From DATMGU01 sp035555315 (GTDB lineage: Bacteria > Pseudomonadota > Alphaproteobacteria > ATCC43930 > CGMCC-115725), in assembly GCA_035555315.1 (NCBI GenBank), contig DATMGU010000078.1, positions 1 through 64,000 of the forward strand: DNA of 64,000 bases, read 5' to 3'. Position numbers and translations under genes: made by a program. The notes below the pieces were generated by a model that was not told where the DNA came from, searched no databases, and worked only from the letters and a program-made list of their open reading frames with translations. Positions 42,174 through 49,876 of the stretch are shown in pieces. Position 1 is the stretch's first letter, and every line of letters starts with the position of its first letter.

Positions 42174-43820
42174 ATGATAAACCTGAGCATTCCTAAGGAA
42201 GCCGCTGATCTGAAGCCGCGTATCACCGTGGTCGGTGTCGGTGGCGCCGGCGGCAACGCCGTCAACAACATGATTCGGTCGAACCTGATCGGCTGCGAGT
42301 TCATCGTCTGCAACACCGACGCGCAGGCGATGACCCATTCGCTGGCCGACCGCAAGGTTCAACTGGGCCAGGCGACGACGCGCGGCCTGGGCGCCGGCTC
42401 CCGCCCGGATGTCGGCCGTGCCGCCGCGGAGGAAGCGCTGGAGGAGATCCTGCAGCACCTCGCCGGCTCCAACATGGTGTTCATCACCGCCGGAATGGGC
42501 GGTGGCACCGGCACCGGTGCCGCGCCGGTGATCGCCCGGGCGGCGCGCGAGAACGGCATCCTGACCGTGGGCGTCGTCACCAAGCCGTTCCATTTCGAGG
42601 GCACGCACCGCATGCGGCTCGCCGAATCCGGCATCGAGGAGATGCAGAAATTCGTCGATACGCTGATCATCATCCCGAACCAGAACCTGTTCCGCATCGC
42701 CAATGAGCGGACGACCTTCGCCGATGCCTTCAAGATGGCGGATGACGTGCTGCATTCGGGCGTGCGCGGCGTCACCGATCTCATGGTGATGCCCGGCCTC
42801 ATTAACCTCGACTTCGCGGATATCCGCGCGGTCATGAGCGAGATGGGCAAGGCGATGATGGGCACCGGCGAGGCGTCGGGCGACAAGCGCGCGCTCGATG
42901 CCGCCGAGGCCGCGATCTCGAACCCGCTGCTCGACGATGTGTCGATGAAGGGGGCCAAGGGCGTCCTGATCAACATCACCGGCGGCCTGGACATGACGCT
43001 GTTCGAGGTCGACGAGGCGGCGAACCGGATCCGCGACGAGGTCGATCCGGAAGCCAACATCATCTTCGGCTCGACCTTCGACGAAAAGCTGGAAGGCAAG
43101 ATGCGCATCTCGGTGGTCGCCACCGGCATCGATGTCGAGGAAGCCGCCCTGCTGAAGCCGCATGTGACGCTGGTCAGCGATCGCAGCCGACCGGTCGCCG
43201 CCCCCGAACCGGCGCCGGTGCCGGAGCTGTTCACGGGATATCGCCACAGCGACGCGGCGAACGGCCCCGCCTCGATCCCACCCTTCGCCAGAAAGGTCGC
43301 GGAGTCGGCCCCCGTTCAGCCGGCCGAACGGGCGAGCGACACGGGTGCCGGGGCACAGGTCGCGGCGAGCGTGTCGAACGGCTCGTTCATCGCCCCGCGC
43401 CCGATGGTTGCCGAACGGACCGACCCGGTCCTGGCGGCACCGCCGGCGGAACAGCAGCCGGCCGGCCGGCCGGTCCACCCCCAACGGGAGCCGGCGCAAC
43501 GGGATATGGCCCAAAGGGAGCCGGCACAACGGGACATGGCTCAACGGGACCTGCCGCCGCCAGCCCGGCCGGCCGCCAAGCCCAAGGCGCCGAGCCTGTT
43601 CCAGCGGATCGTCGGCCGGTCGCTAAGCTCGACGCCGGAGCCGACCTATACCCGCGCCGGCCCGACCGTCGGCGGCCCCGGCCGGGTGCCGCCACCGCCC
43701 CAGGGCACCCACGCCTCCCCTCGCCTCGGCGCCGCCGATCCGGCGGACCGCCTGGGCACGCCGAAATCGGAAGAGGATTTCCTTGACATCCCCGCCTTCC
43801 TGCGCCGGCAAGCCAACTGA
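42174..43820 (+). CDS. ftsZ: Cell division protein FtsZ
   Basis: 548 aa. Tubulin-like GTPase forming the Z ring. The GTPase domain (about 10-310) has ITVVGVGGAGGNAVNNMIRS, the GGGTGTGAAPVIARAARENG tubulin loop, RLAESGIEEMQKFVDT and NLDFADIRAVMSEMGKAM with the T7 loop. A long disordered linker of ~200 residues follows and contains a tandem EPAQRDMAQR repeat; the C-terminal peptide EEDFLDIPAFLRRQ binds FtsA and other partners. GGAGG at 42161-42165 sets the ATG at 42174 (8 nt). The linker is far longer than in enterobacteria, as known for alphaproteobacteria. Confidence 0.97.
   Translation: MINLSIPKEAADLKPRITVVGVGGAGGNAVNNMIRSNLIGCEFIVCNTDAQAMTHSLADRKVQLGQATTRGLGAGSRPDVGRAAAEEALEEILQHLAGSNMVFITAGMGGGTGTGAAPVIARAARENGILTVGVVTKPFHFEGTHRMRLAESGIEEMQKFVDTLIIIPNQNLFRIANERTTFADAFKMADDVLHSGVRGVTDLMVMPGLINLDFADIRAVMSEMGKAMMGTGEASGDKRALDAAEAAISNPLLDDVSMKGAKGVLINITGGLDMTLFEVDEAANRIRDEVDPEANIIFGSTFDEKLEGKMRISVVATGIDVEEAALLKPHVTLVSDRSRPVAAPEPAPVPELFTGYRHSDAANGPASIPPFARKVAESAPVQPAERASDTGAGAQVAASVSNGSFIAPRPMVAERTDPVLAAPPAEQQPAGRPVHPQREPAQRDMAQREPAQRDMAQRDLPPPARPAAKPKAPSLFQRIVGRSLSSTPEPTYTRAGPTVGGPGRVPPPPQGTHASPRLGAADPADRLGTPKSEEDFLDIPAFLRRQAN
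43485..43544 (+). repeat. Two 30-bp repeats in the FtsZ linker
   Basis: Units 43485-43514 and 43515-43544 encode REPAQRDMAQ twice, followed by a partial third (RDL). They lie in the disordered linker and would change its length if copy number varied. Confidence 0.85.
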
Positions 43821-43828
43821 TCAAGACC

Positions 43829-43855
43829 CTCCGGAGGCCCTCATGGCCTCCGGAG
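43829..43855 (+). terminator. Hairpin after ftsZ
   Basis: CTCCGGAGGCC (43829-43839) and GGCCTCCGGAG (43845-43855) form a perfect 11-bp stem with loop CTCAT, starting 9 nt after the ftsZ stop. No T tract follows, so termination strength is uncertain. Confidence 0.5.
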
Positions 43856-43920
43856 GCCTTCGCGACCGTCCTTCCGCACTTTGAAGCGGCTTGTGCGCCG
43901 CAACACACCCGCACATAAAA

Positions 43921-43966
43921 GCCGTGTAAAAGTCCTTGTAACCATTTGATTACACGGCGCTTTTTG
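43921..43966 (+). terminator. Intrinsic terminator upstream of lpxC
   Basis: GCCGTGTAA (43921-43929) pairs with TTACACGGC (43950-43958) and is followed by GCTTTTTG. This is the best terminator at the end of the dcw run and separates it from lpxC. The long 20-nt loop is unusual. Confidence 0.6.
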
Positions 43967-44072
43967 CCTCTGCGGACTGAAACATTCGGAAACAAAGAGT
44001 GATTTGGTAATGCGGGCGGAGGTTGTTATCCATTAACCAGTGCGGAAAGCACTAGCGTTGTTGGATGGCATA

Positions 44073-45002
44073 ATGTTGAAACCGGCCGCGGCCCTGCAAA
44101 AGACCGTGAAAGCGTCGATCCCGTGTACGGGGGTCGGCTTGCATACCGGCGTCAAGACGACGATGACCTTGCTGCCGGCGGCCGAGGGGACCGGTATCGT
44201 GTTTCGCCGGATCGATGGCCCGGTGCCGATCGAGATCCCGGCGCTCTGGAACAACGCGATCGAATCCGCCTTGTGCACCACGCTGCGCGATACCCGCGGC
44301 AATTCGATCATGACCATCGAACATCTGATGGCGGCCCTCTCCGGTTGCGGCATCGACAATGTCATCGTCGAGCTGGACGGCCCGGAAGTGCCGATCATGG
44401 ATGGCAGCGCCGAACCCTTCGTGTTCCTGATCGAATGCGCCGGCATCGCGGTGCAGACGGCCCCCCGCCTCGCCATCAAGGTGCTGAAGACGGTATCGGT
44501 CGGCGATGGGTTGAAATCGGCATCGCTCGAGGCTGATCATGTGTTCGCGGTCGACATGGATATCGATTTTCCGAATCGGATCATCGCCCAGCAATCGACC
44601 AGCCTGGTGCTGGATCCGATGGTCTTCAAGGAAGAGGTCAGCCGCGCGCGGACCTTCGGCTTCCTGAACGAGGTCGATCAGATGCGGGCGGCCGGTCTCG
44701 CCCGTGGCGGGTCGCTGGAAAACGCGATCGTGGTGAGCGGCGACGTCGTCCTCAACAAGGATGGGCTGCGCTACGTCGATGAATTCGTCCGGCACAAGGC
44801 GCTCGACGCGATCGGCGATCTGTACCTCGCCGGCGGGCCGATTCTCGGCCGGTTCCGCGGTGTGCGGTCGAGCCATGCGCTGAACCGCCGGCTGCTCGAA
44901 GCGCTGTTCGCCGATCGCGACGCCTGGTGCTATGCCCACGTCACCGAAGCCGCCGACTTCTCCCAGCCCTGGGAACAGCCGCTGGAAGCCCTGTCGGCCT
45001 AA
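44073..45002 (+). CDS. lpxC: UDP-3-O-acyl-N-acetylglucosamine deacetylase
   Basis: 309 aa. Zinc enzyme for the committed step of lipid A synthesis. Recognisable segments: LQKTVKASIPCTGVGLHTGV, MTIEHLMAALSGCGIDNVIV with the first zinc His, VPIMDGSAEPFVFLIECAGI, ARTFGFLNEVDQMRAAGLAR, and FVRHKALDAIGDLYLAGGPI with the second zinc His and Asp. The ATG at 44073 matches the usual start; a GTG at 44040 adds 11 residues. Its own promoter is likely in the AT-rich 43967-44060 stretch after the terminator. Confidence 0.96.
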   Translation: MLKPAAALQKTVKASIPCTGVGLHTGVKTTMTLLPAAEGTGIVFRRIDGPVPIEIPALWNNAIESALCTTLRDTRGNSIMTIEHLMAALSGCGIDNVIVELDGPEVPIMDGSAEPFVFLIECAGIAVQTAPRLAIKVLKTVSVGDGLKSASLEADHVFAVDMDIDFPNRIIAQQSTSLVLDPMVFKEEVSRARTFGFLNEVDQMRAAGLARGGSLENAIVVSGDVVLNKDGLRYVDEFVRHKALDAIGDLYLAGGPILGRFRGVRSSHALNRRLLEALFADRDAWCYAHVTEAADFSQPWEQPLEALSA

Positions 45003-45030
45003 GGCAAACACCGCCTGGTATCCAGCCTGA

Positions 45031-45036
45031 TATAAT
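45031..45036 (+). promoter_or_regulatory. Possible extended -10 element for bamD
   Basis: A perfect TATAAT preceded by TGA (extended -10 form TGN) lies 29 bp after the lpxC stop. No convincing -35 hexamer was seen at 16-18 bp. Transcription would start near 45043 and include two hairpins before bamD. Confidence 0.35.
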
Positions 45037-45038
45037 GT

Positions 45039-45065
45039 CCCCGCGGTAGGTACCCTGCCGCGGGG
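45039..45065. terminator. Inverted repeat after lpxC
   Basis: CCCCGCGG (45039-45046) pairs with CCGCGGGG (45058-45065), extendable inward by wobble and AGG/CCT pairs. It may be the lpxC terminator, though no T tract follows, or a 5' UTR structure of bamD if the TATAAT just upstream is used. Confidence 0.4.
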
Positions 45066-45123
45066 CAAAGGCTCGATCACAGCTGGGCTTTCGTGTTATA
45101 CGCGCCATCCTGGACTTGGAGCT

Positions 45124-45144
45124 GTTCCGCACTCTATGCGGAAC
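45124..45144. promoter_or_regulatory. Inverted repeat in the bamD leader
   Basis: GTTCCGCA-CTCTA-TGCGGAAC is a perfect 8-bp inverted repeat 57 bp before bamD. It could be an operator or an RNA hairpin; nothing in the sequence decides between them. Confidence 0.35.
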
Positions 45145-45201
45145 GCCGCTCGGATCTTCGATGATGGGTCCCGTGCGGGTGAATAGAGGCTGAAAACGGG
45201 T

Positions 45202-46062
45202 ATGACGATGGCTTGGAACAGCGCACGGGACGACCGCGACAAATGCCTTGGCGCGCGGCGCGTGAACCGGATATTGCCGCTCTTGGCCCTGATCATCGGT
45301 TGGGGTTTGGCCGGCTGCGCCTCGACTCCGAAAGATACCTATGTCGAGAAGCCGGTGGAGGAGCTGTATAACAGCGCCATCGACACCATGCTGGACAGAA
45401 ATTATGTGGACGCGCTGAAGCAGTTCGAAGAAGTCGAGCGGCAGCATCCCTATTCGGTCTGGGCTACCAAGGCGCAGTTGATGGAAGCCTACGTCAACTA
45501 CGAGGCCAATAAATATGACGAGGCGGTCAGCGCCGCCGATCGCTTCATCCAGCTGCACCCGGGCAACCGCGACACCGCCTATGCCTATTACATCAAGGCG
45601 ATCTCGTATTACGAGCAGATCACCGATGTCGAACGCGATCAGCGCAATACCGAACGGGCGTTGACCGCCCTGCAGGATGTCGTGAACCGCTATCCGGACA
45701 CGCAATACGCCCGAGACGCCCGGCTGAAGATCGATCTGACGCGGGATCATCTGGCCGGCAAGGAAATGGAAATCGGCCGGTATTACCAGCGCCGCAACGA
45801 TTATCTGGCGGCGATCAACCGGTACAAGCAGGTGCTCAGCGAATACCAGACGACGACCCATGTACCCGAAGCGCTGGCCCGGTTGACCGAGTGCTATCTG
45901 GCCCTGGGCGTCGTCGACGAAGCGAAGGCATCGGCGGCGGTCCTGGGATATAATTTCCCGAACAGCGATTGGTACAAAGACAGCTATGCGCTGATCGGCG
46001 GCACTTATGAGGCGCCGGACCAGCCGGGCTGGGTCGGGCGGATCGTCAACTCGATATTTTAA
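45202..46062 (+). CDS. bamD: Outer membrane assembly lipoprotein BamD
   Basis: 286 aa. The lipobox LAGC puts the lipidated cysteine at residue 39 after a hydrophobic stretch (ILPLLALIIGWGLAG). The mature protein is TPR-rich: VEELYNSAIDTMLDRNYVDA, ALKQFEEVERQHPYSVWATK and YYQRRNDYLAAINRYKQVLS, as in the BAM complex component that works with BamA to insert beta-barrel proteins. The N-terminus is longer than usual: a GTG at 45262 would give a standard 18-residue lipoprotein signal but lacks a ribosome site; AGAGG at 45186-45190 favours ATG 45202 or 45208. recN follows 18 nt downstream. Confidence 0.93.
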   Translation: MTMAWNSARDDRDKCLGARRVNRILPLLALIIGWGLAGCASTPKDTYVEKPVEELYNSAIDTMLDRNYVDALKQFEEVERQHPYSVWATKAQLMEAYVNYEANKYDEAVSAADRFIQLHPGNRDTAYAYYIKAISYYEQITDVERDQRNTERALTALQDVVNRYPDTQYARDARLKIDLTRDHLAGKEMEIGRYYQRRNDYLAAINRYKQVLSEYQTTTHVPEALARLTECYLALGVVDEAKASAAVLGYNFPNSDWYKDSYALIGGTYEAPDQPGWVGRIVNSIF

Positions 46063-46080
46063 GGCGCTGCTGGCTGCCCG

Positions 46081-47754
46081 ATGCTGCTCGGCCTGACCAT
46101 TCGCGACGTTGTCCTGATCGACCGGCTGGATTTGGCCTTCGAGGGCGGCCTATCGGTGCTGACCGGCGAAACGGGTGCCGGCAAATCGATCCTGCTCGAC
46201 GCGCTCGGCTTGGTGCTGGGCGGCCGGGGCGATAGCGCCCTGGTACGGGCCGGTGCGACGCAGGCGATCGTCGGCGCCGAGTTCGACCTGCCGGCCGACC
46301 ATCCGGCCCGCCCGCTGCTGACCGACCAAGGCATCGAGGTCGAGGACAGCCTGCTGCTGCGCCGCGTGCTGGGTGTCGATGGTCGCAGCCGCGCCTTCGT
46401 CAACGATCAGCCGGCCAGCATCGGCCTGCTGCGTCAGCTGGGCGAGACCCTGGTCGAGATCCAGGGCCAGTTCGAACAGCGCGGCCTGCTCGATCCCTCG
46501 ACCCATGGCGGCGTCCTCGACAGCTATGGCGGCCACTACCCGTACCTTGAGGCGACGCGCGCCCGCTGGGCGGAATGGACTGCCGCCCGTCGCAGCTTGG
46601 CGGCGGCGCAAGCGGCGCTGGCGGAGTCGCTGCGGGACGAGGAATGGCTGCGTCACGCCCTGGCGGAGTTCGACGCCTTGGCCCCCGTCGAAGATGAGGA
46701 AGACAGCTTGGCCGAACGGCGTGCGCTGCTGATGCATCGCGAGCAGGTCGGCGAGGCGACCGAGACCGCCTATGCCGAACTCGCCGGCGAGCGCGGCGCC
46801 GAGCGCGCCATGAACGCGGCGGCGCGGGCCTTGGATCGGGTGCGCGACAAGTCGGGCAGCAGGTTGGACACGACGATCGCGGCGCTGGAGCGCGGCCTGG
46901 TCGAACTCGCCGAGGCGATCGCCCTGCTGCAGGCGGCGACGGCCGAGACCGAGGCCGGCGGCGAGCGGCTGGAGAAAGTCGAGGAAAGGCTGTTCGCGCT
47001 GCGTGCCTTGGCGCGCAAGCACGGCATCGCCGTCGACCAACTGCCGGCGCTGCATCGCGACCTCGCCGCCCGCCTCGCCGCCTTGGATGACGGCGCCGGC
47101 GGGATCGGTCGGCTGGAACAGGCGGCCAAGGCGGCCCGCGATGCCTATGGCCAGGCGGCCGAAAACCTGGCGGCCGCGCGGCGCGGCGCTGCCAAGCGGC
47201 TCGATTCCGCCGTGCAGGCGGAATTGGCGCCGCTGAAGCTGGAGCGCGCCCGGTTCACCACCGCGATCGCCCCGCTACCCGATACCGACTGGGGACCGGA
47301 CGGAAGCGAGCGGGTCACCTTCGAAGTCGCCACCAATCCCGGCACGCCGGCCGGCCCGCTGGCCAAGATCGCTTCCGGCGGCGAGCTCAGCCGCTTCATG
47401 CTCGCCTTGAAGGTCGTGCTGGCTCGCGTCTCGTCGGTGCCGACCATCGTGTTCGACGAGGTCGATAGCGGCATCGGCGGCGCCGTCGCAGCCGCGGTCG
47501 GCGACCGGTTGCAAAAGCTGGGCGACGATCTGCAGGTGCTGGTGGTGACGCATAGCCCGCAAGTGGCGGCACGCGGCGCCCATCACTGGCGCGTCGCCAA
47601 GCTGCAGGCCTCGCAGCACACGGTCACCCGCGTCGAGCCACTCTCCGATACGGAACGGCGCGAGGAAATCGCCCGCATGCTATCCGGCGAGACGATCACC
47701 GCCGAGGCGCGCGCCGCCGCCGATAGCCTGCTCTTGGCCGGCGCCGCGCTATGA
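46081..47754 (+). CDS. recN: DNA repair protein RecN
   Basis: 557 aa. SMC-like ATPase for double-strand break repair. The N-terminal half-ATPase has Walker A GETGAGKS at residues 29-36 and the GGRGDSALVRAGA and VEIQGQFEQRGLLDPSTH segments; a coiled-coil middle is rich in alanine and glutamate; the C-terminal half has KIASGGELSRFMLALKVVLA (signature), IVFDEVDSGIGG (Walker B) and VLVVTHSPQVAARGAHHWRV. It shares a 4-nt overlap with ligA, so repair synthesis and ligation genes are cotranscribed. Confidence 0.95.
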   Translation: MLLGLTIRDVVLIDRLDLAFEGGLSVLTGETGAGKSILLDALGLVLGGRGDSALVRAGATQAIVGAEFDLPADHPARPLLTDQGIEVEDSLLLRRVLGVDGRSRAFVNDQPASIGLLRQLGETLVEIQGQFEQRGLLDPSTHGGVLDSYGGHYPYLEATRARWAEWTAARRSLAAAQAALAESLRDEEWLRHALAEFDALAPVEDEEDSLAERRALLMHREQVGEATETAYAELAGERGAERAMNAAARALDRVRDKSGSRLDTTIAALERGLVELAEAIALLQAATAETEAGGERLEKVEERLFALRALARKHGIAVDQLPALHRDLAARLAALDDGAGGIGRLEQAAKAARDAYGQAAENLAAARRGAAKRLDSAVQAELAPLKLERARFTTAIAPLPDTDWGPDGSERVTFEVATNPGTPAGPLAKIASGGELSRFMLALKVVLARVSSVPTIVFDEVDSGIGGAVAAAVGDRLQKLGDDLQVLVVTHSPQVAARGAHHWRVAKLQASQHTVTRVEPLSDTERREEIARMLSGETITAEARAAADSLLLAGAAL

Positions 47755-49868
47755 GCCCGGCCCCATCAGAATTGCCGATCGATGCCTTGCCCGTCGACGC
47801 ATTGTCACCCGATGCCGCCGCCGCAGAATTGGCCCGGCTGGCCCGCGAGATCGCCGATCATGATCGGCACTATCACCAAGACGACGCGCCGATCATTTCG
47901 GATGCGGAATATGATGCTTTAAGGCTGCGTAACACCGAGATCGAGACTCGGTTTCCGGAGTTGGTCCGCGCCGATAGCCCCAACAAGCGGGTCGGTGCCG
48001 CACCGGCGTCGGGGTTCGCCAAGGTGCGACACAGCCGGCCGATGCTGTCGCTGGAAAACGCCTTCGACGGCGACGACGTTCGGGAATTCTTCGGCGGCGT
48101 GCGCAATTTCTTCAAGCGTCCGGAAGATCTGGCGCTGGTCGAGCCGGAGACGATCGAGCTTTGCGCCGAACCCAAGATCGATGGGCTATCGGCCTCCCTG
48201 CGCTATGAGGCTGGCCGGCTGACCTTGGCCGCGACCCGTGGCGATGGCGTCATCGGCGAGGACATCACCGCGAATATCCGATCGATCGCGAGCGTGCCGC
48301 ACACACTCGCCGGCAGCGGCTGGCCCTCGGTGATCGAGGTGCGCGGCGAGGTCTACATGGAGCGGCCAGGCTTCCTGCGCTTGAACGAGGAACGTGAAGC
48401 CGCCGGCGAGCCGGCCTTCGCCAATCCGCGCAACGCCGCCGCGGGCTCGCTGCGCCAACTCGATCCGTCGATCACGGCGAGCCGCCCCCTCGCCTTCTTC
48501 GCCTATGCCTGGGGCGAGGCGACCGGGCGGTTCGCCGAGAGCCATTGGGACGCCCTCACCTGCTTCAAGGCATGGGGCTTCACCATCAACCCTCTGTCGC
48601 AGCTCTGCCGGGGCATAGAGGCGGCGTTGGCGTTCCAGGCCCGTGTCGGCGCCGAGCGGGCGACGCTGCCCTATGACATCGACGGCGTGGTCTACAAGGT
48701 CAACGACCTCAAGTTGGAGGAACGGCTGGGCTTCGTCGGCCGGGCGCCGCGTTGGGCGGTCGCCCATAAATTCCCGGCACAACAGGCGCGGACCCGGCTC
48801 GCCGATATCATCATCCAGGTCGGCCGGCAGGGCTCGCTCACCCCGGTCGCCGTCCTCGACCCGATCACCGTCGGCGGCGTGGTGGTGCAGCGGGCGACGC
48901 TGCACAACGAGGACGAGATCCAGCGCAAGGATGTGCGGATCGGCGATACCGTGATCGTCCAGCGGGCCGGCGACGTGATCCCGCAGGTCGTCGGCCCGGT
49001 GCCCGCCCTGCGTCCGTCCGATGCGGTGCCGTTCCAGTTTCCGACGCATTGCCCGGTCTGTGGCAGCCTGGCCGTGCGCGAGGAAGGCGAGGTCGTGCGG
49101 CGCTGCACCGGCGGCTTGATCTGCGAGGCGCAAGCGGTCGAGCGGTTGCGCCATTTCGTGTCGCGCGATGCCTTCGATATTGAAGGGCTGGGCGCCAAGA
49201 CCATCGCCGCGTTCTGGGCCGATGGTCTGATCCGCCGCCCCGGCGACATCTTTCGCCTGGAGGCGGCGGCGATCGAAACCCGCGAAGGCTGGGGCAAGCA
49301 GAGCGCGCAGAACCTGATCGACGGCATCAATGCGCGTCGAGAAATCCCGCTGGAGCGGTTCATCCACGCGCTGGGCATCCGGCAGGTCGGCCAGCAGACG
49401 GCCCGACTGCTTGCCCGCAATTACCGCAGCCTCGCCGCCTGGCGTACGGCGATGACCGAGTCGGCCGACGCCGAGAGCGAGGCAGCCAAGGCGTTGCTGA
49501 ACATCAACGGCATCGGCGGCGAGATGGCGGCCGACCTGATCGCGTTCTTCGAGGAGCCACACAATCAGGAGATCCTCGACGATCTGACCGCCCAGGTGAC
49601 GGTGCTGGATTTCAGCGCGCCCGCGGTCGACGCGGATGCCGTGTTCGCCGGCAAGACCATCGTGTTCACCGGCACCCTCACCGAGATGTCGCGGGGCGAG
49701 GCGAAGGTGCGCGCCGAAGCGCTCGGCGCCAACGTCACCAGCTCCGTCTCGGCCAAGACGGATTTCCTGGTGGTCGGCGCCGATGCCGGCTCCAAGGCCG
49801 CGAAGGCCGCGGCGCTGGGCGTAAAGACGCTGACCGAAGCCGAATGGCTGGACCTGATCGGCCGGTAG
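47751..49868 (+). CDS. ligA: NAD-dependent DNA ligase
   Basis: 705 aa. The Ia domain (DDAPIISDAEYDALRLRNTE), adenylation domain with AMP-accepting Lys142 (ELCAEPKIDGLSASLRYEAG), OB fold (GRQGSLTPVAVLDPITVGGV), zinc finger with four cysteines (HCPVCGSLAVREEGEVVRRC then LICEA), helix-hairpin-helix region (RQVGQQTARLLARNYRSL) and C-terminal BRCT domain (FAGKTIVFTGTLTEMSRGEA) are all in place. It seals nicks in replication and repair. It starts inside the recN stop (ATGA). The gene is followed convergently by the M24 peptidase 8 bp away. Confidence 0.97.
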   Translation: MSPAPSELPIDALPVDALSPDAAAAELARLAREIADHDRHYHQDDAPIISDAEYDALRLRNTEIETRFPELVRADSPNKRVGAAPASGFAKVRHSRPMLSLENAFDGDDVREFFGGVRNFFKRPEDLALVEPETIELCAEPKIDGLSASLRYEAGRLTLAATRGDGVIGEDITANIRSIASVPHTLAGSGWPSVIEVRGEVYMERPGFLRLNEEREAAGEPAFANPRNAAAGSLRQLDPSITASRPLAFFAYAWGEATGRFAESHWDALTCFKAWGFTINPLSQLCRGIEAALAFQARVGAERATLPYDIDGVVYKVNDLKLEERLGFVGRAPRWAVAHKFPAQQARTRLADIIIQVGRQGSLTPVAVLDPITVGGVVVQRATLHNEDEIQRKDVRIGDTVIVQRAGDVIPQVVGPVPALRPSDAVPFQFPTHCPVCGSLAVREEGEVVRRCTGGLICEAQAVERLRHFVSRDAFDIEGLGAKTIAAFWADGLIRRPGDIFRLEAAAIETREGWGKQSAQNLIDGINARREIPLERFIHALGIRQVGQQTARLLARNYRSLAAWRTAMTESADAESEAAKALLNINGIGGEMAADLIAFFEEPHNQEILDDLTAQVTVLDFSAPAVDADAVFAGKTIVFTGTLTEMSRGEAKVRAEALGANVTSSVSAKTDFLVVGADAGSKAAKAAALGVKTLTEAEWLDLIGR

Positions 49869-49876
49869 TCCGCCCA

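Noticed and set aside
41064..43544. 826-codon minus-strand open frame
   Set aside because: Antisense to ftsA and ftsZ, with the same shadow composition.
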